A DNA stretch of 64,000 nucleotides from contig NZ_FBXK01000001.1 of NCBI RefSeq assembly GCF_900013425.1, positions 532,001 to 596,000 of the forward strand. Reading direction: 5' to 3'. Below the pieces are notes generated by a model, which worked only from the letters and a program-made list of their open reading frames with translations, was not told the DNA's origin and ran no database searches. Of this stretch, positions 27,206-37,486 are shown in pieces; the stretch's first letter is position 1; each line of letters begins with the position of its first letter. Source of the DNA: Sphingobium sp. Z007 (GTDB taxonomy: Bacteria > Pseudomonadota > Alphaproteobacteria > Sphingomonadales > Sphingomonadaceae). Both the position numbers and the translations under genes were made by a program.

Positions 27206-27670
27206 TCATCCCTTTCCGCGCCGCGGACGCAACGCGTCACGCATGGCGATGCTGGAATTGATCCGGGTCACGCCCGGCATGCGAGAGAGGATTTCGCTAT
27301 GGATGCGTTCATAGGCGTCCACGCTGTCCGCTTCGACCCGCAACCAATAATCCACAGCGCCGGTCATCAGGAAACATTCCCGGATTTCCGGGCATTGCCG
27401 CACGGCATTTTCGAAGCGGGCCAGGAAATCCTCGGTCTGCCGGTCTAATGTCACCTGAACCAGCACATTGACCGTGGCGGTTTCATCGCGCCCGCCAGCG
27501 ACCAGGGTATAGCCGCGAATATAGCCTTGCGCTTCCAGTTGCCGGATACGGCGATGGCAGGCGGACGGAGACAGCCCGATCTCCGCGGCGATATCGGCGT
27601 TGGAACGCCGGGCGTTGAGTGTGAGCAGGCGCAGGATCGCGCGATCGCTCTGATCCAGACTTGTGGGCAT
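27206..27670 (-). CDS. Lrp/AsnC family transcriptional regulator
   Basis: 154 residues: N-terminal winged helix (LDQSDRAILRLLTLNARRSN, ADIAAEIGLSPSACHRRIRQ) and C-terminal RAM/AsnC ligand domain (NVLVQVTLDRQTEDFLARF, CFLMTGAVDYWLRVEADSVD). It is divergent from the alanine racemase-dadA operon. Divergent Lrp-type genes (DadR in pseudomonads) activate alanine catabolism in response to L-alanine, and the same role is inferred here. Confidence 0.94.
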   Translation of the reverse strand: MPTSLDQSDRAILRLLTLNARRSNADIAAEIGLSPSACHRRIRQLEAQGYIRGYTLVAGGRDETATVNVLVQVTLDRQTEDFLARFENAVRQCPEIRECFLMTGAVDYWLRVEADSVDAYERIHSEILSRMPGVTRINSSIAMRDALRPRRGKG

Positions 27671-27791
27671 TTATGCGATTCCATTGATATAATTGACCGT
27701 TTCTGTCAGAAAATACGAAGAATGTCCTGCATATAAGGGGGATATTCGAATAAACCTGTTATACTGTGGTTCAGTAAAAAAAGGGACGGCT
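27671..27791. promoter_or_regulatory. Divergent regulatory region of the alanine operon
   Basis: 121 AT-rich bases separate the Lrp gene from alr. TATACT at 27760-27765 is a good -10 element for alr, but the -35 position (27737-27742) is G-rich and unlike consensus, as expected for a promoter that needs an activator. TTGACC at 27694-27699 may belong to another start. Lrp-type sites are too degenerate to place by eye. Confidence 0.4.
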
Positions 27792-28934
27792 ATGCAGCAT
27801 GGGACTGCAGCCACCCTGCGCATCGATCTCGGCGCGCTGGTGGCCAATTATGCGCTGATCGCGCGTCAGGTTGCCCCCGCTGCGGTAGCCGGCGTGGTCA
27901 AGGCGGACGCCTATGGCCTGGGCGCGGCCGAAGTGTCGCAGGCCTTGCTGGCCGCGGGCTGTCGCCATTTCTTCGTCGCCCATCTGTGCGAGGCGACAGC
28001 GTTGAAGCCGCATCTGCCGGCGGATATCCCGCTTTACATTCTCAATGGATTGCCACCCGGCGCGCAAGCCGCCTGCGCCGCGTTGGGCGCTGTGCCCGTA
28101 CTCAACTCGCTGGTGCAGATCGATGATTGGGCCGCCGCCGCCCGCTCGCGCGGTCGCGCACTGCCCGCCGTCATCCAGGTCGATACCGGCATGTCGCGTC
28201 TTGGCCTGACGCCCGATGAGCTGGCGATCCTGCGCGACCAGCCGCATCGGCTGGACGGCATCGCCCTGCAACTGATCATGACCCATCTCGCCTGCGCGGA
28301 CGAGCCGGACGACGCCTTCAACCGGGAACAGCGGGACAGGTTCGACGCCATTGCCAGCCAGTTTCCCGGCGTCCCGCGCTCGATCGACAATTCGGGCGGG
28401 GCGATGGCGACCGGCGTGCGGCATGGCGACGTGGTGCGTGCTGGCATCGCCCTCTATGGCGGCGCACCGCATGGCGGTCCCGACCCCCATCCCAATCCCA
28501 TGCAGGCCGTGATCGCGCTCGACGCCTATATTCTGCAACTGCGGACCGTACCGGCGGGCGCGGGCGTGGGCTATGGCCTCACCCACCGCTGCGACCGCCC
28601 ATCACATATCGCCACGCTTTCGGTGGGCTATGCCGATGGCTGGCCCCGCCATCTGAGCAGCCGCGGCAGCGCCTATATCGGCGGCGTCCGCGCGCCCATA
28701 GTCGGGCGGGTATCGATGGACAGCATGGCCATCGACGTGACGGACGTGCCCGATCATCTCCTCCATCCTGGCGCTTCGGTCGAACTGATCGGCCCGCACC
28801 AGACGATCGATGCTGTCGCCGCGCAGGCGGACACAATCAGCTATGAGATATTGACCCGGCTCGGCCACCGCTATGCGCGCAGCTACCTGCCCGCGCCGGC
28901 CGCCGCTGCCGACCAGAGGAGCGGCAAGCCATGA
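27792..28934 (+). CDS. alr: Alanine racemase, catabolic type
   Basis: PLP-dependent racemase of 380 residues that interconverts L- and D-alanine. The PLP Lys lies in [13 protein letters not shown] near residue 38, and the catalytic Tyr in [20 protein letters not shown] near residue 260. [12 protein letters not shown] and [10 protein letters not shown] are family motifs. The start at 27792 has AAGGGA upstream; the longer in-frame extension covers the promoter. Its TGA overlaps the ATG of dadA. This arrangement identifies it as the catabolic (DadX-like) racemase supplying D-alanine to DadA, although it could also serve cell-wall synthesis. Confidence 0.95.
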   Translation: MQHGTAATLRIDLGALVANYALIARQVAPAAVAGVVKADAYGLGAAEVSQALLAAGCRHFFVAHLCEATALKPHLPADIPLYILNGLPPGAQAACAALGAVPVLNSLVQIDDWAAAARSRGRALPAVIQVDTGMSRLGLTPDELAILRDQPHRLDGIALQLIMTHLACADEPDDAFNREQRDRFDAIASQFPGVPRSIDNSGGAMATGVRHGDVVRAGIALYGGAPHGGPDPHPNPMQAVIALDAYILQLRTVPAGAGVGYGLTHRCDRPSHIATLSVGYADGWPRHLSSRGSAYIGGVRAPIVGRVSMDSMAIDVTDVPDHLLHPGASVELIGPHQTIDAVAAQADTISYEILTRLGHRYARSYLPAPAAAADQRSGKP

Positions 28935-30187
28935 AGATCGTCATCTTAGGGAGCGGCGTGATTGGCGTCACGTCCGCCTGGTATCTGGCGCAGGCCGGGC
29001 ATGAGGTCGTCGTCGTCGATCGTCAGACCGGCGTGGCGCAGGAAACCAGCTTCGCCAATGCCGGCGAGATTTCGCCAGGCTATGCCTCACCCTGGGCCGC
29101 TCCCGGCATCCCGGCCAAGGCGCTGCGCTGGCTGTTCATGCGCCATGCGCCGCTGATCCTTCGGCCCAGCGTCGATATGGCGATGCTGCGCTGGATGGTG
29201 GCGATGCTGGGCAACTGCAATGCGCGCGATTATCGCATCAACAAGGGGCGCATGGTGCGCCTCGCCGAATATAGCCGCGACCGGCTGATCGCCCTGCGCG
29301 CCGAAACCGGCATCGCCTATGACGAACGCAGCCGGGGCACGCTCCAACTGTTCCGCGAACAAAAGCAATTGGACGGCATCGCCAAGGATATAGAGGTGCT
29401 GCGCGCCGACAATGTCCCGTTCGAAGTGCTCGACCGCGCGGGATGCCTGGCCGCCGAACCGGGGCTGGCGGCCAGTGGATCGCCGATCGTCGGCGGCCTG
29501 CGCCTGCCCAATGACGAAACCGGCGACTGCTACAAATTCACCAATGCCTTGGCGGACATGGCCAGCGCGCGCGGCGTGCAGTTCCTCATGGGCCGCACGA
29601 TCCAGGGGCTGGCCAGCGAAGCCGGCCGCATAAGCCATGTCGTCACCGATCAAGGCGTCGTCAGCGGCGACGCCTATCTGGTCGCGATGGGTAGCTTCTC
29701 GCCGCTTCTGGTCGCGCCGCTCAGCCTGCGCCTGCCGGTCTATCCGGTGAAGGGCTATTCGATCACCGTGCCGATCGTGCAGCCGGACGCCGCGCCGGTA
29801 TCGACGCTGCTCGACGAAAGCTACAAGGTGGCGATCACCCGGCTCGGCGACCGCATCCGCGTGGGCGGCATGGCGGAACTGTCGGGCTATACCAACGACC
29901 TGCCGCAGGCGCGCCGCGATACGCTGGACCATAGCGTCGGCACGCTCTTCCCCGGCGCCGGCGATCTCAGCCGCGCGACCTTCTGGAGCGGATTGCGGCC
30001 GATGACGCCGGATTCGACCCCGGTGATAGGCGCGACCAAAATCGACAATCTGTTCCTCAACACCGGCCATGGCACGCTGGGCTGGACCATGGCCTGCGGG
30101 TCGGGCCGGGTGATCGCTGACATCATCGGCGGCATCACGCCGGACATCGAAACCGCCGACCTGGCGCTATCGCGCTATCGGCACTGA
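28931..30187 (+). CDS. dadA: D-amino acid dehydrogenase small subunit (DadA)
   Basis: FAD-dependent dehydrogenase of 418 residues that oxidises D-alanine to pyruvate and ammonia, feeding electrons to the respiratory chain. The N-terminal dinucleotide motif is [20 protein letters not shown], followed by [40 protein letters not shown] typical of DadA, and a C-terminal [16 protein letters not shown]. The ATG overlaps the racemase stop (ATGA). A RidA-family gene follows after 16 bases, completing a racemase-dehydrogenase-imine deaminase operon. Confidence 0.96.
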   Translation: MKIVILGSGVIGVTSAWYLAQAGHEVVVVDRQTGVAQETSFANAGEISPGYASPWAAPGIPAKALRWLFMRHAPLILRPSVDMAMLRWMVAMLGNCNARDYRINKGRMVRLAEYSRDRLIALRAETGIAYDERSRGTLQLFREQKQLDGIAKDIEVLRADNVPFEVLDRAGCLAAEPGLAASGSPIVGGLRLPNDETGDCYKFTNALADMASARGVQFLMGRTIQGLASEAGRISHVVTDQGVVSGDAYLVAMGSFSPLLVAPLSLRLPVYPVKGYSITVPIVQPDAAPVSTLLDESYKVAITRLGDRIRVGGMAELSGYTNDLPQARRDTLDHSVGTLFPGAGDLSRATFWSGLRPMTPDSTPVIGATKIDNLFLNTGHGTLGWTMACGSGRVIADIIGGITPDIETADLALSRYRH

Positions 30188-30203
30188 TCCAAGGAGACAC
30201 AGC

Positions 30204-30548
30204 ATGACTATCACCCGCATCGAAACCGGTCCGCGCATGAGTGAAGCGGTCATCCATGGTGACACCGTCTATCTGGCCGGCCAGGTCGGCGAAGGTGACA
30301 GCGTCGCCGGCCAGACCCAGTTCGCGCTGGACGAGATCGACCGCCTGCTCGGCCTCGCCGGCAGCAGCAAGGCGCATATCCTGCGCGCCACCATCTGGCT
30401 GGCCGATATGGCCGACTTTGCCGGAATGAACGCCGTCTGGGACGCCTGGATCGCCGACGTCGCCGCCCCGGCCCGCGCTACCGGCGAAGCCCGTTTGGCG
30501 ACCGCCGACTATAAGGTCGAAATCATCATCACCGCCGCCGTCGCCTGA
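30204..30548 (+). CDS. RidA/YjgF family 2-iminopropanoate deaminase-like protein
   Basis: 114 residues with the RidA fold: ETGPRMSEAVIHGDTVYLAG, QVGEGDSVAGQTQFALDEID, and the active-site PARATGEARLA with conserved Arg and Glu. RidA proteins hydrolyse reactive enamine/imine intermediates. Behind dadA this is apt, because D-alanine oxidation yields 2-iminopropanoate. Third gene of the alanine operon. The family also contains chorismatase-like and other relatives, but context makes imine deaminase the best call. Confidence 0.92.
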   Translation: MTITRIETGPRMSEAVIHGDTVYLAGQVGEGDSVAGQTQFALDEIDRLLGLAGSSKAHILRATIWLADMADFAGMNAVWDAWIADVAAPARATGEARLATADYKVEIIITAAVA

Positions 30549-30571
30549 TCCGCTGCAAGCCGCCCGCCTCT

Positions 30572-32188
30572 TCAGACCGGATCGTAGCTGAACAGCCACA
30601 TGGACGAGGCCTGCCCGCTGGCCTTGTCCCCCGTGCTCTGCAAACGCCCGACCATCGTATATTTCGTGTCGGCCTTGATCGCGCCGGACGGCATGAGCGG
30701 AGCCAGGCGCGGAGAGACGTAGAGAACTAGGTCGTGGCCGTCGTCCGTCGTTATGCTGACCGCGGTATAGCCCAGCTTGCCGCCCAATAGGCGTTCATTC
30801 GCCTGGCCGACGCCGGTCGGTGCCTTCAGGCTGGTGATGCGCCCGGTGACCCGGATCAGATTGCCGTTGGGCTGGTCTATTTCCGCATTGTACGGGCGCT
30901 TGGTGCGCATGCGCTCGTCATAGGCCTGCTTATAATGGTCCAGCAACGCGCCCAGCGTCTGATACTGGATTGTCCATTTGCTGCGTTCGGCCCAGAACAG
31001 CGTGCCATCGAACGGACCGAACAGAGTATCGGTCCAGCCCGCACAGCCGTCCGCATCCTCGCAATTGGGCCAGGCGGTCTTGGTCCATTGCAGTAATTGC
31101 GTCTTGGGATCGGAAAATTCCGCTTCCTTGGCCAGACCAGGCCCAAAGGCCACCGCCGCCTGTTGCTGCCGGGGCGCGACGACGACGACGGCGCCATTGC
31201 CGACATCCAGCTTGCCGATGCGCAACTGACGCATCATCGCCCAGGCATAGTCGTCCGCGCTCATCCCATGCAAGTCGTTGACGACGAGGAAACTGACCTC
31301 CACGCCGACGTCTTTGGCCAACCGGTAGAGCCGCTGCTCCATGGTCTTCACCCGTGCAGGGTCCAGGCGACCAGTTTCATCGATGATGAAATGGCCATAT
31401 TTGAACGGAATGGAGCCAGGCGCGGGCAGCGCGCGTCCCGGCGTGGATGCGTTGGCGATCGGCGGGCGATCAGGCGCTACGGGCGACGGCAAGGTCTTCG
31501 CCGCGATCTGGCCGCTGCCGCAATCCGTGCCGCCAGCCTGCGTGCAGGCCTGGACCCAGCCTTGCCGGATTGCATCGGCGCGCTGCGTCTTGGCCGGGTG
31601 GGTCGGCGTGCCATGGCTGGTGCCCACGGCCATAATCATCTGTTGCGCGGCGGCGAGCGGCGCGCCCATTTTCTGCAGCACATAGCCGCTGAATTTGTCC
31701 GCCTCCAGCTCGATCTCCGGCCTACTGCCGCCCGGCACGATCGTATGGCCCGACAGATGATGCGCAATCTCATGCGCCATGATGCTGATCGGACCCCAGG
31801 GGCTGCCGCCGACCTGCGCTTCGGCCGCCTTGATGAACTGCGGATTGAAGGCGATGACCCGGCGCGGCACCCGCTTGTCGTCCAGCAGGATCAGCGCCGC
31901 GGCATTGGGCACCGGGCCGGACACGACCACGAAATTGGCGGGCAGGCCGGTATAGCCCATGATCCGCGTAACCGCACTGGCGCAATCCTCCGGCGCGCCG
32001 CCGCTCAACGCGGACGCCTCAGCCTTGACAGGTTCGCCGTCATAGGAGCAGGCTTGGAGTGTCGATGCGATCGCCTCGACCTTGTCGGCGCCGGACAGCG
32101 CGCCACCTGACGCATCATTCTGGCCGCAGCCGTTTAAGAGCAAGGCGGCGATCGTCACCGTCGTTGATGCCGCAAGCGTGCGTCGCAT
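30572..32188 (-). CDS. Lipoprotein metallopeptidase (HEXXH) fused to TPM-like domain
   Basis: 538 residues. Lipoprotein signal ends at LLLNGC (Cys21). A metallopeptidase module has the zinc motif MAHEIAHHLSGH (H139, E140, H143) and a downstream ELEADKFSGY (third ligand Glu near 162) of the M48-like kind. A Pro-rich linker (about 235-260) leads to a TPM-type domain (about 265-370: FIIDETGRLDPARVKTMEQR, VGVEVSFLVVN, GNGAVVVVAPRQQQAAVAFG). A C-terminal region of unknown fold (about 440-538) may be OB-like. Presumably it is anchored on the periplasmic side and processes envelope proteins. GAGGAG precedes the ATG. It lies 14 bases behind a DUF3667 membrane protein gene and is probably co-transcribed. 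Confidence 0.82.
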   Translation of the reverse strand: MRRTLAASTTVTIAALLLNGCGQNDASGGALSGADKVEAIASTLQACSYDGEPVKAEASALSGGAPEDCASAVTRIMGYTGLPANFVVVSGPVPNAAALILLDDKRVPRRVIAFNPQFIKAAEAQVGGSPWGPISIMAHEIAHHLSGHTIVPGGSRPEIELEADKFSGYVLQKMGAPLAAAQQMIMAVGTSHGTPTHPAKTQRADAIRQGWVQACTQAGGTDCGSGQIAAKTLPSPVAPDRPPIANASTPGRALPAPGSIPFKYGHFIIDETGRLDPARVKTMEQRLYRLAKDVGVEVSFLVVNDLHGMSADDYAWAMMRQLRIGKLDVGNGAVVVVAPRQQQAAVAFGPGLAKEAEFSDPKTQLLQWTKTAWPNCEDADGCAGWTDTLFGPFDGTLFWAERSKWTIQYQTLGALLDHYKQAYDERMRTKRPYNAEIDQPNGNLIRVTGRITSLKAPTGVGQANERLLGGKLGYTAVSITTDDGHDLVLYVSPRLAPLMPSGAIKADTKYTMVGRLQSTGDKASGQASSMWLFSYDPV

Positions 32189-32202
32189 GGCTTCTTTCCT
32201 CC

Positions 32203-33045
32203 TCAGCGGCTTACGAGCCAGAGGATGACCAACGCATAGAGCCTGAGCAGCGCCCAGTTGATCCCGGCATAAATGAGACAGGCCGAAAAGAGTTTCCGCC
32301 AGTCCGACTTAAGATCAAGTAAGAAGAACTGGCGATAGGCGAACGCGACGATCAGCAATTTTACCGCCGGGATATAATATTGGGACGCGGCCTTGTGCCA
32401 CAGGATGAAATCTGCGCTGCGCCAGATCAGCGTCGGCAGCAAATTTATCATGATGATCGCCAGGATGATCGACTGGCAGTAGATGGCGAGGATGGATATC
32501 TCGACCATATTGTAACCCAGGCGCTTACGTAACATGATCCAGGCGCCCGCGAAGATCGCGACGATGCCGAGCGAAAAGCTCCAATTGGCATAGGCCATCA
32601 CGCGCTGGGCCATGCGATCGACCACCGCATCGCGACCGGCATAGCCATAATGGCCGAAATATTGATTGGCCACGAGCAGCAACACCAGCAGCGCCACCAG
32701 CGCAACCAGCAGTTTGAGGGGATGCATATAGGCCGTGCGGCGACCCAGCACATAGTCGCGCGCCACGACGCCGGGTGCAACCAACAGGCGAAGCAAGGTG
32801 CGCACCGACTGGATCTCGAAGAAGCGGATGCGATCCCAGCTTTCGGTGCGGATGTCGCGCCAGACGAAACGCTGCGCGGCCTTCTGGCCACAGGAACCGC
32901 AATGGGGCGTCGTCAGCGTAGCGGCGCAATTGCGACATACCTCTTGCGCGAACCACGCGTCGGTCACCGTCACGTCAGGCATGGGTTGCGCCGTCGCCGG
33001 ATCGACACGGAAGATATCGGCGATCCTTCGACGGAAATTCGGCAT
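32203..33045 (-). CDS. DUF3667 domain membrane protein with N-terminal zinc ribbon
   Basis: 280 residues. CRNC (residue 37 region) and CGSCGQK form a two-knuckle zinc ribbon, then QRFVWRDIRTESWDRIRFFE and SVRTLLRLLVAPGVVARDYV lead to YVLGRRTAYMHPLKLL, which is diagnostic of DUF3667. About five hydrophobic helices follow (LLVALVALLVLLLVANQYFG, ANWSFSLGIVAIFAGAWIML and others). The biochemical function of the family is unknown. Located directly upstream of the metallopeptidase-TPM lipoprotein, which suggests a membrane complex. Confidence 0.88.
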   Translation of the reverse strand: MPNFRRRIADIFRVDPATAQPMPDVTVTDAWFAQEVCRNCAATLTTPHCGSCGQKAAQRFVWRDIRTESWDRIRFFEIQSVRTLLRLLVAPGVVARDYVLGRRTAYMHPLKLLVALVALLVLLLVANQYFGHYGYAGRDAVVDRMAQRVMAYANWSFSLGIVAIFAGAWIMLRKRLGYNMVEISILAIYCQSIILAIIMINLLPTLIWRSADFILWHKAASQYYIPAVKLLIVAFAYRQFFLLDLKSDWRKLFSACLIYAGINWALLRLYALVILWLVSR

Positions 33046-33076
33046 CGCATCGGCTCGCCATCAGGGTCCATAGGGA

Positions 33077-33118
33077 CGATGCAACAGAAACGCCGGAAAA
33101 AGCCGCCGGGTTGCATCG
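33077..33118 (-). terminator. Hairpin downstream of mreB
   Basis: CGATGCA (33077-33083) pairs with TGCATCG (33112-33118), with a smaller CGG-AAAAAG-CCG helix inside the loop. It lies in the 111-base gap between the end of mreB and the start of the DUF3667 gene on the same strand, so it could end mreB transcripts or sit in the DUF3667 leader. No clear T-tract. Confidence 0.3.
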
Positions 33119-33156
33119 CTGCGCCCCGGCCCGCCCTCTGCCGTCGCGACAGCTTC

Positions 33157-35048
<1,892 letters not shown>

Positions 35049-35055
35049 CGCCCGG

Positions 35056-35283
35056 TCAGTGGCAGGGGAAGCCGAGAAGATGCCGGCCGTCATGCACGAA
35101 TTCATGCACATACATGCCATCGAACAACGCGAAAGCGCCTTGTTCGGTGCTGACGAAATAGAGGAAGATGAGCGCGATCAGCGCGCCGAACACGGCCCAG
35201 GGGGCGATATCCTCGACCGGAATGGCGCGGGCGCCCCGGATCGGAATGAAATGATCGTCAAACAATGCGGCATTGGCTGCCAT
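35056..35283 (-). CDS. cbtB: Cobalt transporter subunit CbtB
   Basis: 75 residues with one hydrophobic helix (WAVFGALIALIFLYFVSTEQ) and a C-terminal His cluster YVHEFVHDGRHLLGFPCH, the hallmark of CbtB, thought to bind Co2+. Of two ATGs two codons apart, 35283 is preferred because AGGAG lies 7 bases upstream; the other ATG (35289) is only one base away from it. It is first in the cbtBA operon and directly preceded by a cobalamin riboswitch. Confidence 0.92.
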   Translation of the reverse strand: MAANAALFDDHFIPIRGARAIPVEDIAPWAVFGALIALIFLYFVSTEQGAFALFDGMYVHEFVHDGRHLLGFPCH

Positions 35284-35311
35284 GGTCATGCTCCTATAAG
35301 GGATTACGCGT

Positions 35312-35420
35312 CCCGCGAGAGAGTGTTGTTCAGGAGGAAGGTCTGGCTCTCGACATTTTATGTCGATCACAGTGGCGCGACCGCGCCGGAATTTCACCGG
35401 CTTCTTCTTCCTGATGGCCA
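35312..35420 (-). promoter_or_regulatory. Cobalamin riboswitch upstream of cbtBA
   Basis: On the minus strand the leader reads AAGCCGGTGAAATTCCGGC, then GCGGTCGCGCCACTGTGATC, a stem, and GAGCCAGACCTTCC. This is the conserved cobalamin-riboswitch core with its B12 box (GCCACTGTG). The RNA would fold about 25-130 bases before cbtB and shut off cobalt uptake when adenosylcobalamin is abundant. A weak promoter (TTGACG at 35448-35453 and TAAACG at 35424-35429, spacing 18) lies just upstream. Confidence 0.9.
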
Positions 35421-35456
35421 TGGCGTTTAGAGTGGGGCAAGGCCGCTCGTCAACAT

Positions 35457-36050
35457 ATGTTGGAGGTTCCACTGGGCACGTCGCTCTTTCTGCTCTGCGT
35501 CGCATCGACGCCATCAAGCCGCATCGGCGGTTTCCCGGCGCGCGATGAATCCCTCGACGCGCGCGGCGCGCGCGACGCGGCCAGCTATCGTCTGCCCTCG
35601 AAGCTGGCCGATTCCGTCTTCCGCAGCCCCTCTTACGCAGCGGTCCAAACGGCAGAGGCGATGGGCGTCTCCGCCATTGAAGACGCAGCGCTTGCGGACA
35701 GGGACGCCGGGCGCTGGGCAGGACGATCGATCGAGGACATATTGGAGAACGAGCCGACCGCCCTGTCAGACTGGCTTGCCGACCCCTTGTGCGCCGCTGC
35801 TGACGGGGACGCCATGGCGGCGGTCCAGCAGCGTGTCGGCGCATGGATTGACCGGATGGCGACCCAAGCCCTACCGGTCTGCGCCATCACTCATCCCATG
35901 ACGATGCGCGCGGCGCTCGTCCACACGCTAGGCTTCCCGCCCGCAACGACGCTCAATATCGACATTGCGCCGCTGTCGTGCGTCCGCCTCTCGTTCAACC
36001 GTATCTGGCGCCTTCAGGCGCTGGAGACGCGCCGCGGCGCTGGCGATTGA
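35457..36050 (+). CDS. Degenerate histidine-phosphatase-fold protein
   Basis: 197 residues. The fold is recognisable from FPARDESLDARGARDAASY, SPSYAAVQTAEAMG, a WAGRSIEDIL segment and ITHPMTMRAALVHTLG with the second catalytic His. The first catalytic motif (usually LLRHA/GxT) reads LFLLCVASTP, so the Arg and phosphorylated His are missing, and the SPxxRxxQTA Arg is also replaced. No ribosome site precedes the ATG, and the start overlaps the cbtB promoter region. Members beside cobalt genes are probably cobalamin-pathway phosphatases (CobC-like), so this copy is either inactive or mis-sequenced. Confidence 0.6.
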   Translation: MLEVPLGTSLFLLCVASTPSSRIGGFPARDESLDARGARDAASYRLPSKLADSVFRSPSYAAVQTAEAMGVSAIEDAALADRDAGRWAGRSIEDILENEPTALSDWLADPLCAAADGDAMAAVQQRVGAWIDRMATQALPVCAITHPMTMRAALVHTLGFPPATTLNIDIAPLSCVRLSFNRIWRLQALETRRGAGD

Positions 36051-36187
36051 ACAGGTCGGGCCGCAGGTGTCGCTTTCGCTGTCACACGGCAACACGCGGC
36101 TGGTGAACGACATGACAAAGGAAAAGCCCGTACAACTGTCCAACTCGCTGTTCGATGTGGCCGCCCCGATCGCGGCGGACGCCCGGC

Positions 36188-36943
36188 TCAACTCCCGTCG
36201 GAAATCAGCGTGCCGCCATCGACCACAAGATTTTGGCCGGTGACGAAAGCGCCCGCCGGCGCGGCGAGGAACAGGGCCGCGCCAGCGACTTCATCGACCT
36301 CGCCGGGGCGACGCAGCGGCGTCATCGCCATGCGCCGCTGCATGAAGGCGGCGTCCGCGATCAATGGCGCGGACAAGGCGGTGCGGATGAAGCCGGGCGA
36401 GATGGCGTTGACCCGGATGTTACGCGGCCCCCATTCGACCGCCAGATTGCGGGCCAATTGCGCCACCCCCGCCTTGGCCAGCGCATAGGCGTTGATCGCG
36501 CCATTGCCGCGCAGGCCCGACAGGCTGGACAGCAGGATCGCGGCGCCCCCGCCGCGCGCGGCGATATGCGGCAGGGCCAGGTTGCATAAGCACACCTGGC
36601 TGCGCAGGTTGATCGCCATCACATGGTCATAATCGTCCATGTCGATGCTGGCGAAGGGGCCGGGCCGTCCGGTGATCCCGGCATTACAGACCAATATGTC
36701 CAGCCCGCCACGATGCCGCACCGTGCCGTCCACCAGCGCGGCAAGCTGCGCCGCGTCGGTCACGTCGGCGGGAATGGCGAGCATGTCCAGCGCGCGCCCG
36801 ACCCGCGCGCAATCGGCATCATTCTCGCTGGAAATGACGACCTGCGCGCCATGGGCCTTCAGCCCCTGCGCAATAGCCAGGCCGATGCCGCGGGTTGATC
36901 CGGTGACGATCGCCACCTTGCCGCTGAGGTCAAACAATCTCAT
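36188..36943 (-). CDS. SDR family oxidoreductase (FabG-like)
   Basis: 251-residue classical short-chain dehydrogenase: MRLFDLSGKVAIVTGSTRGI with the glycine motif, LVCNAGITG (NAG), SLSGLRGNGAINAYALAKAG carrying Ser and the YxxxK pair, and a C-terminal TGQNLVVDGGTLISDGS. It would interconvert a hydroxyl and ketone using NAD(P). Its ATG overlaps the cupin stop, making it third in a tight leftward operon FAH hydrolase-cupin-SDR. Confidence 0.9.
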   Translation of the reverse strand: MRLFDLSGKVAIVTGSTRGIGLAIAQGLKAHGAQVVISSENDADCARVGRALDMLAIPADVTDAAQLAALVDGTVRHRGGLDILVCNAGITGRPGPFASIDMDDYDHVMAINLRSQVCLCNLALPHIAARGGGAAILLSSLSGLRGNGAINAYALAKAGVAQLARNLAVEWGPRNIRVNAISPGFIRTALSAPLIADAAFMQRRMAMTPLRRPGEVDEVAGAALFLAAPAGAFVTGQNLVVDGGTLISDGS

Positions 36944-37485
36944 TGCGCCGCTTGTGCCTGATGGTCCGGCTTGTCTTCCGCCAGCGGCTGGCCGTCATGC
37001 AGATAGGCTGGCGCCTCGATCAGTATGAAGGCGATGCGGCACGGCTTGTCGCTGACGTTGCGCCACAGATGGTTGGTGCCGCGCTGGATGATGATGCCGC
37101 CTTCGCGCACCGTGGTCACCCTGCCATCGTCCAGCTCCAGTTCGATCTCGCCCGCCATGACGATGCCATAATCGATACTGTTGGTTCGATGCATCGGCGA
37201 CTGCTTGCCCGGCAGCATGTCCACTATGCGGATCACCGACCCCTGGTTGAGCGTCAGCCCCGCGTCGCGCGCGCGCCCGTCCGTTTCGTCATTATTGTCG
37301 GCCGGCACCGTGTGGGTGGTCCAGATCAGCAGGAAGGCGGCGTCGCCCGACGGGATCATCCGGGTCGGGGTCACATCTTCCGACTTGAAGACGGCGCGAC
37401 CCTCGGCGTCATGGCCGGTGACGACGCGCTGGACGGGTGGCAGGCCGGAATCGCTGAGGCCAGAATCACTGAGGTCAGTCATCAT
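36940..37485 (-). CDS. Cupin domain protein
   Basis: 181 residues with one double-stranded beta-helix: MHRTNSIDYGIVMAGEIELE (metal-site His motif) and GGIIIQRGTNHLWRNVSDKP with a further His. Proteins of this type beside catabolic genes are often gentisate-dioxygenase-like or regulatory cupins, but the single short domain here fits a small metal-binding or ligand-sensing protein rather than a full dioxygenase. AGGAG lies 6 bases before the ATG. The N-terminus has a duplicated five-residue unit (SDSGL). It sits between the FAH hydrolase gene (1 base upstream) and the SDR. Confidence 0.82.
   Translation of the reverse strand: MMTDLSDSGLSDSGLPPVQRVVTGHDAEGRAVFKSEDVTPTRMIPSGDAAFLLIWTTHTVPADNNDETDGRARDAGLTLNQGSVIRIVDMLPGKQSPMHRTNSIDYGIVMAGEIELELDDGRVTTVREGGIIIQRGTNHLWRNVSDKPCRIAFILIEAPAYLHDGQPLAEDKPDHQAQAAQ
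37442..37471. repeat. 15-bp tandem duplication inside cupin gene
   Basis: AGGCCGGAATCGCTG (37442-37456) is followed directly by AGGCCAGAATCACTG (37457-37471), differing at two positions. In the protein it repeats a five-residue unit near the N-terminus without breaking the frame. Confidence 0.7.
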
Positions 37486-37486
37486 A

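Noticed and set aside
36051..36187. Possible gene stub starting MTKEKPVQLSNSLFDVAAP at 36112
   Set aside because: Only about 26 codons before it runs into the convergent SDR gene; no family recognised. It may be a remnant but cannot be supported as a gene. The rest of this 137-base gap holds nothing recognisable.
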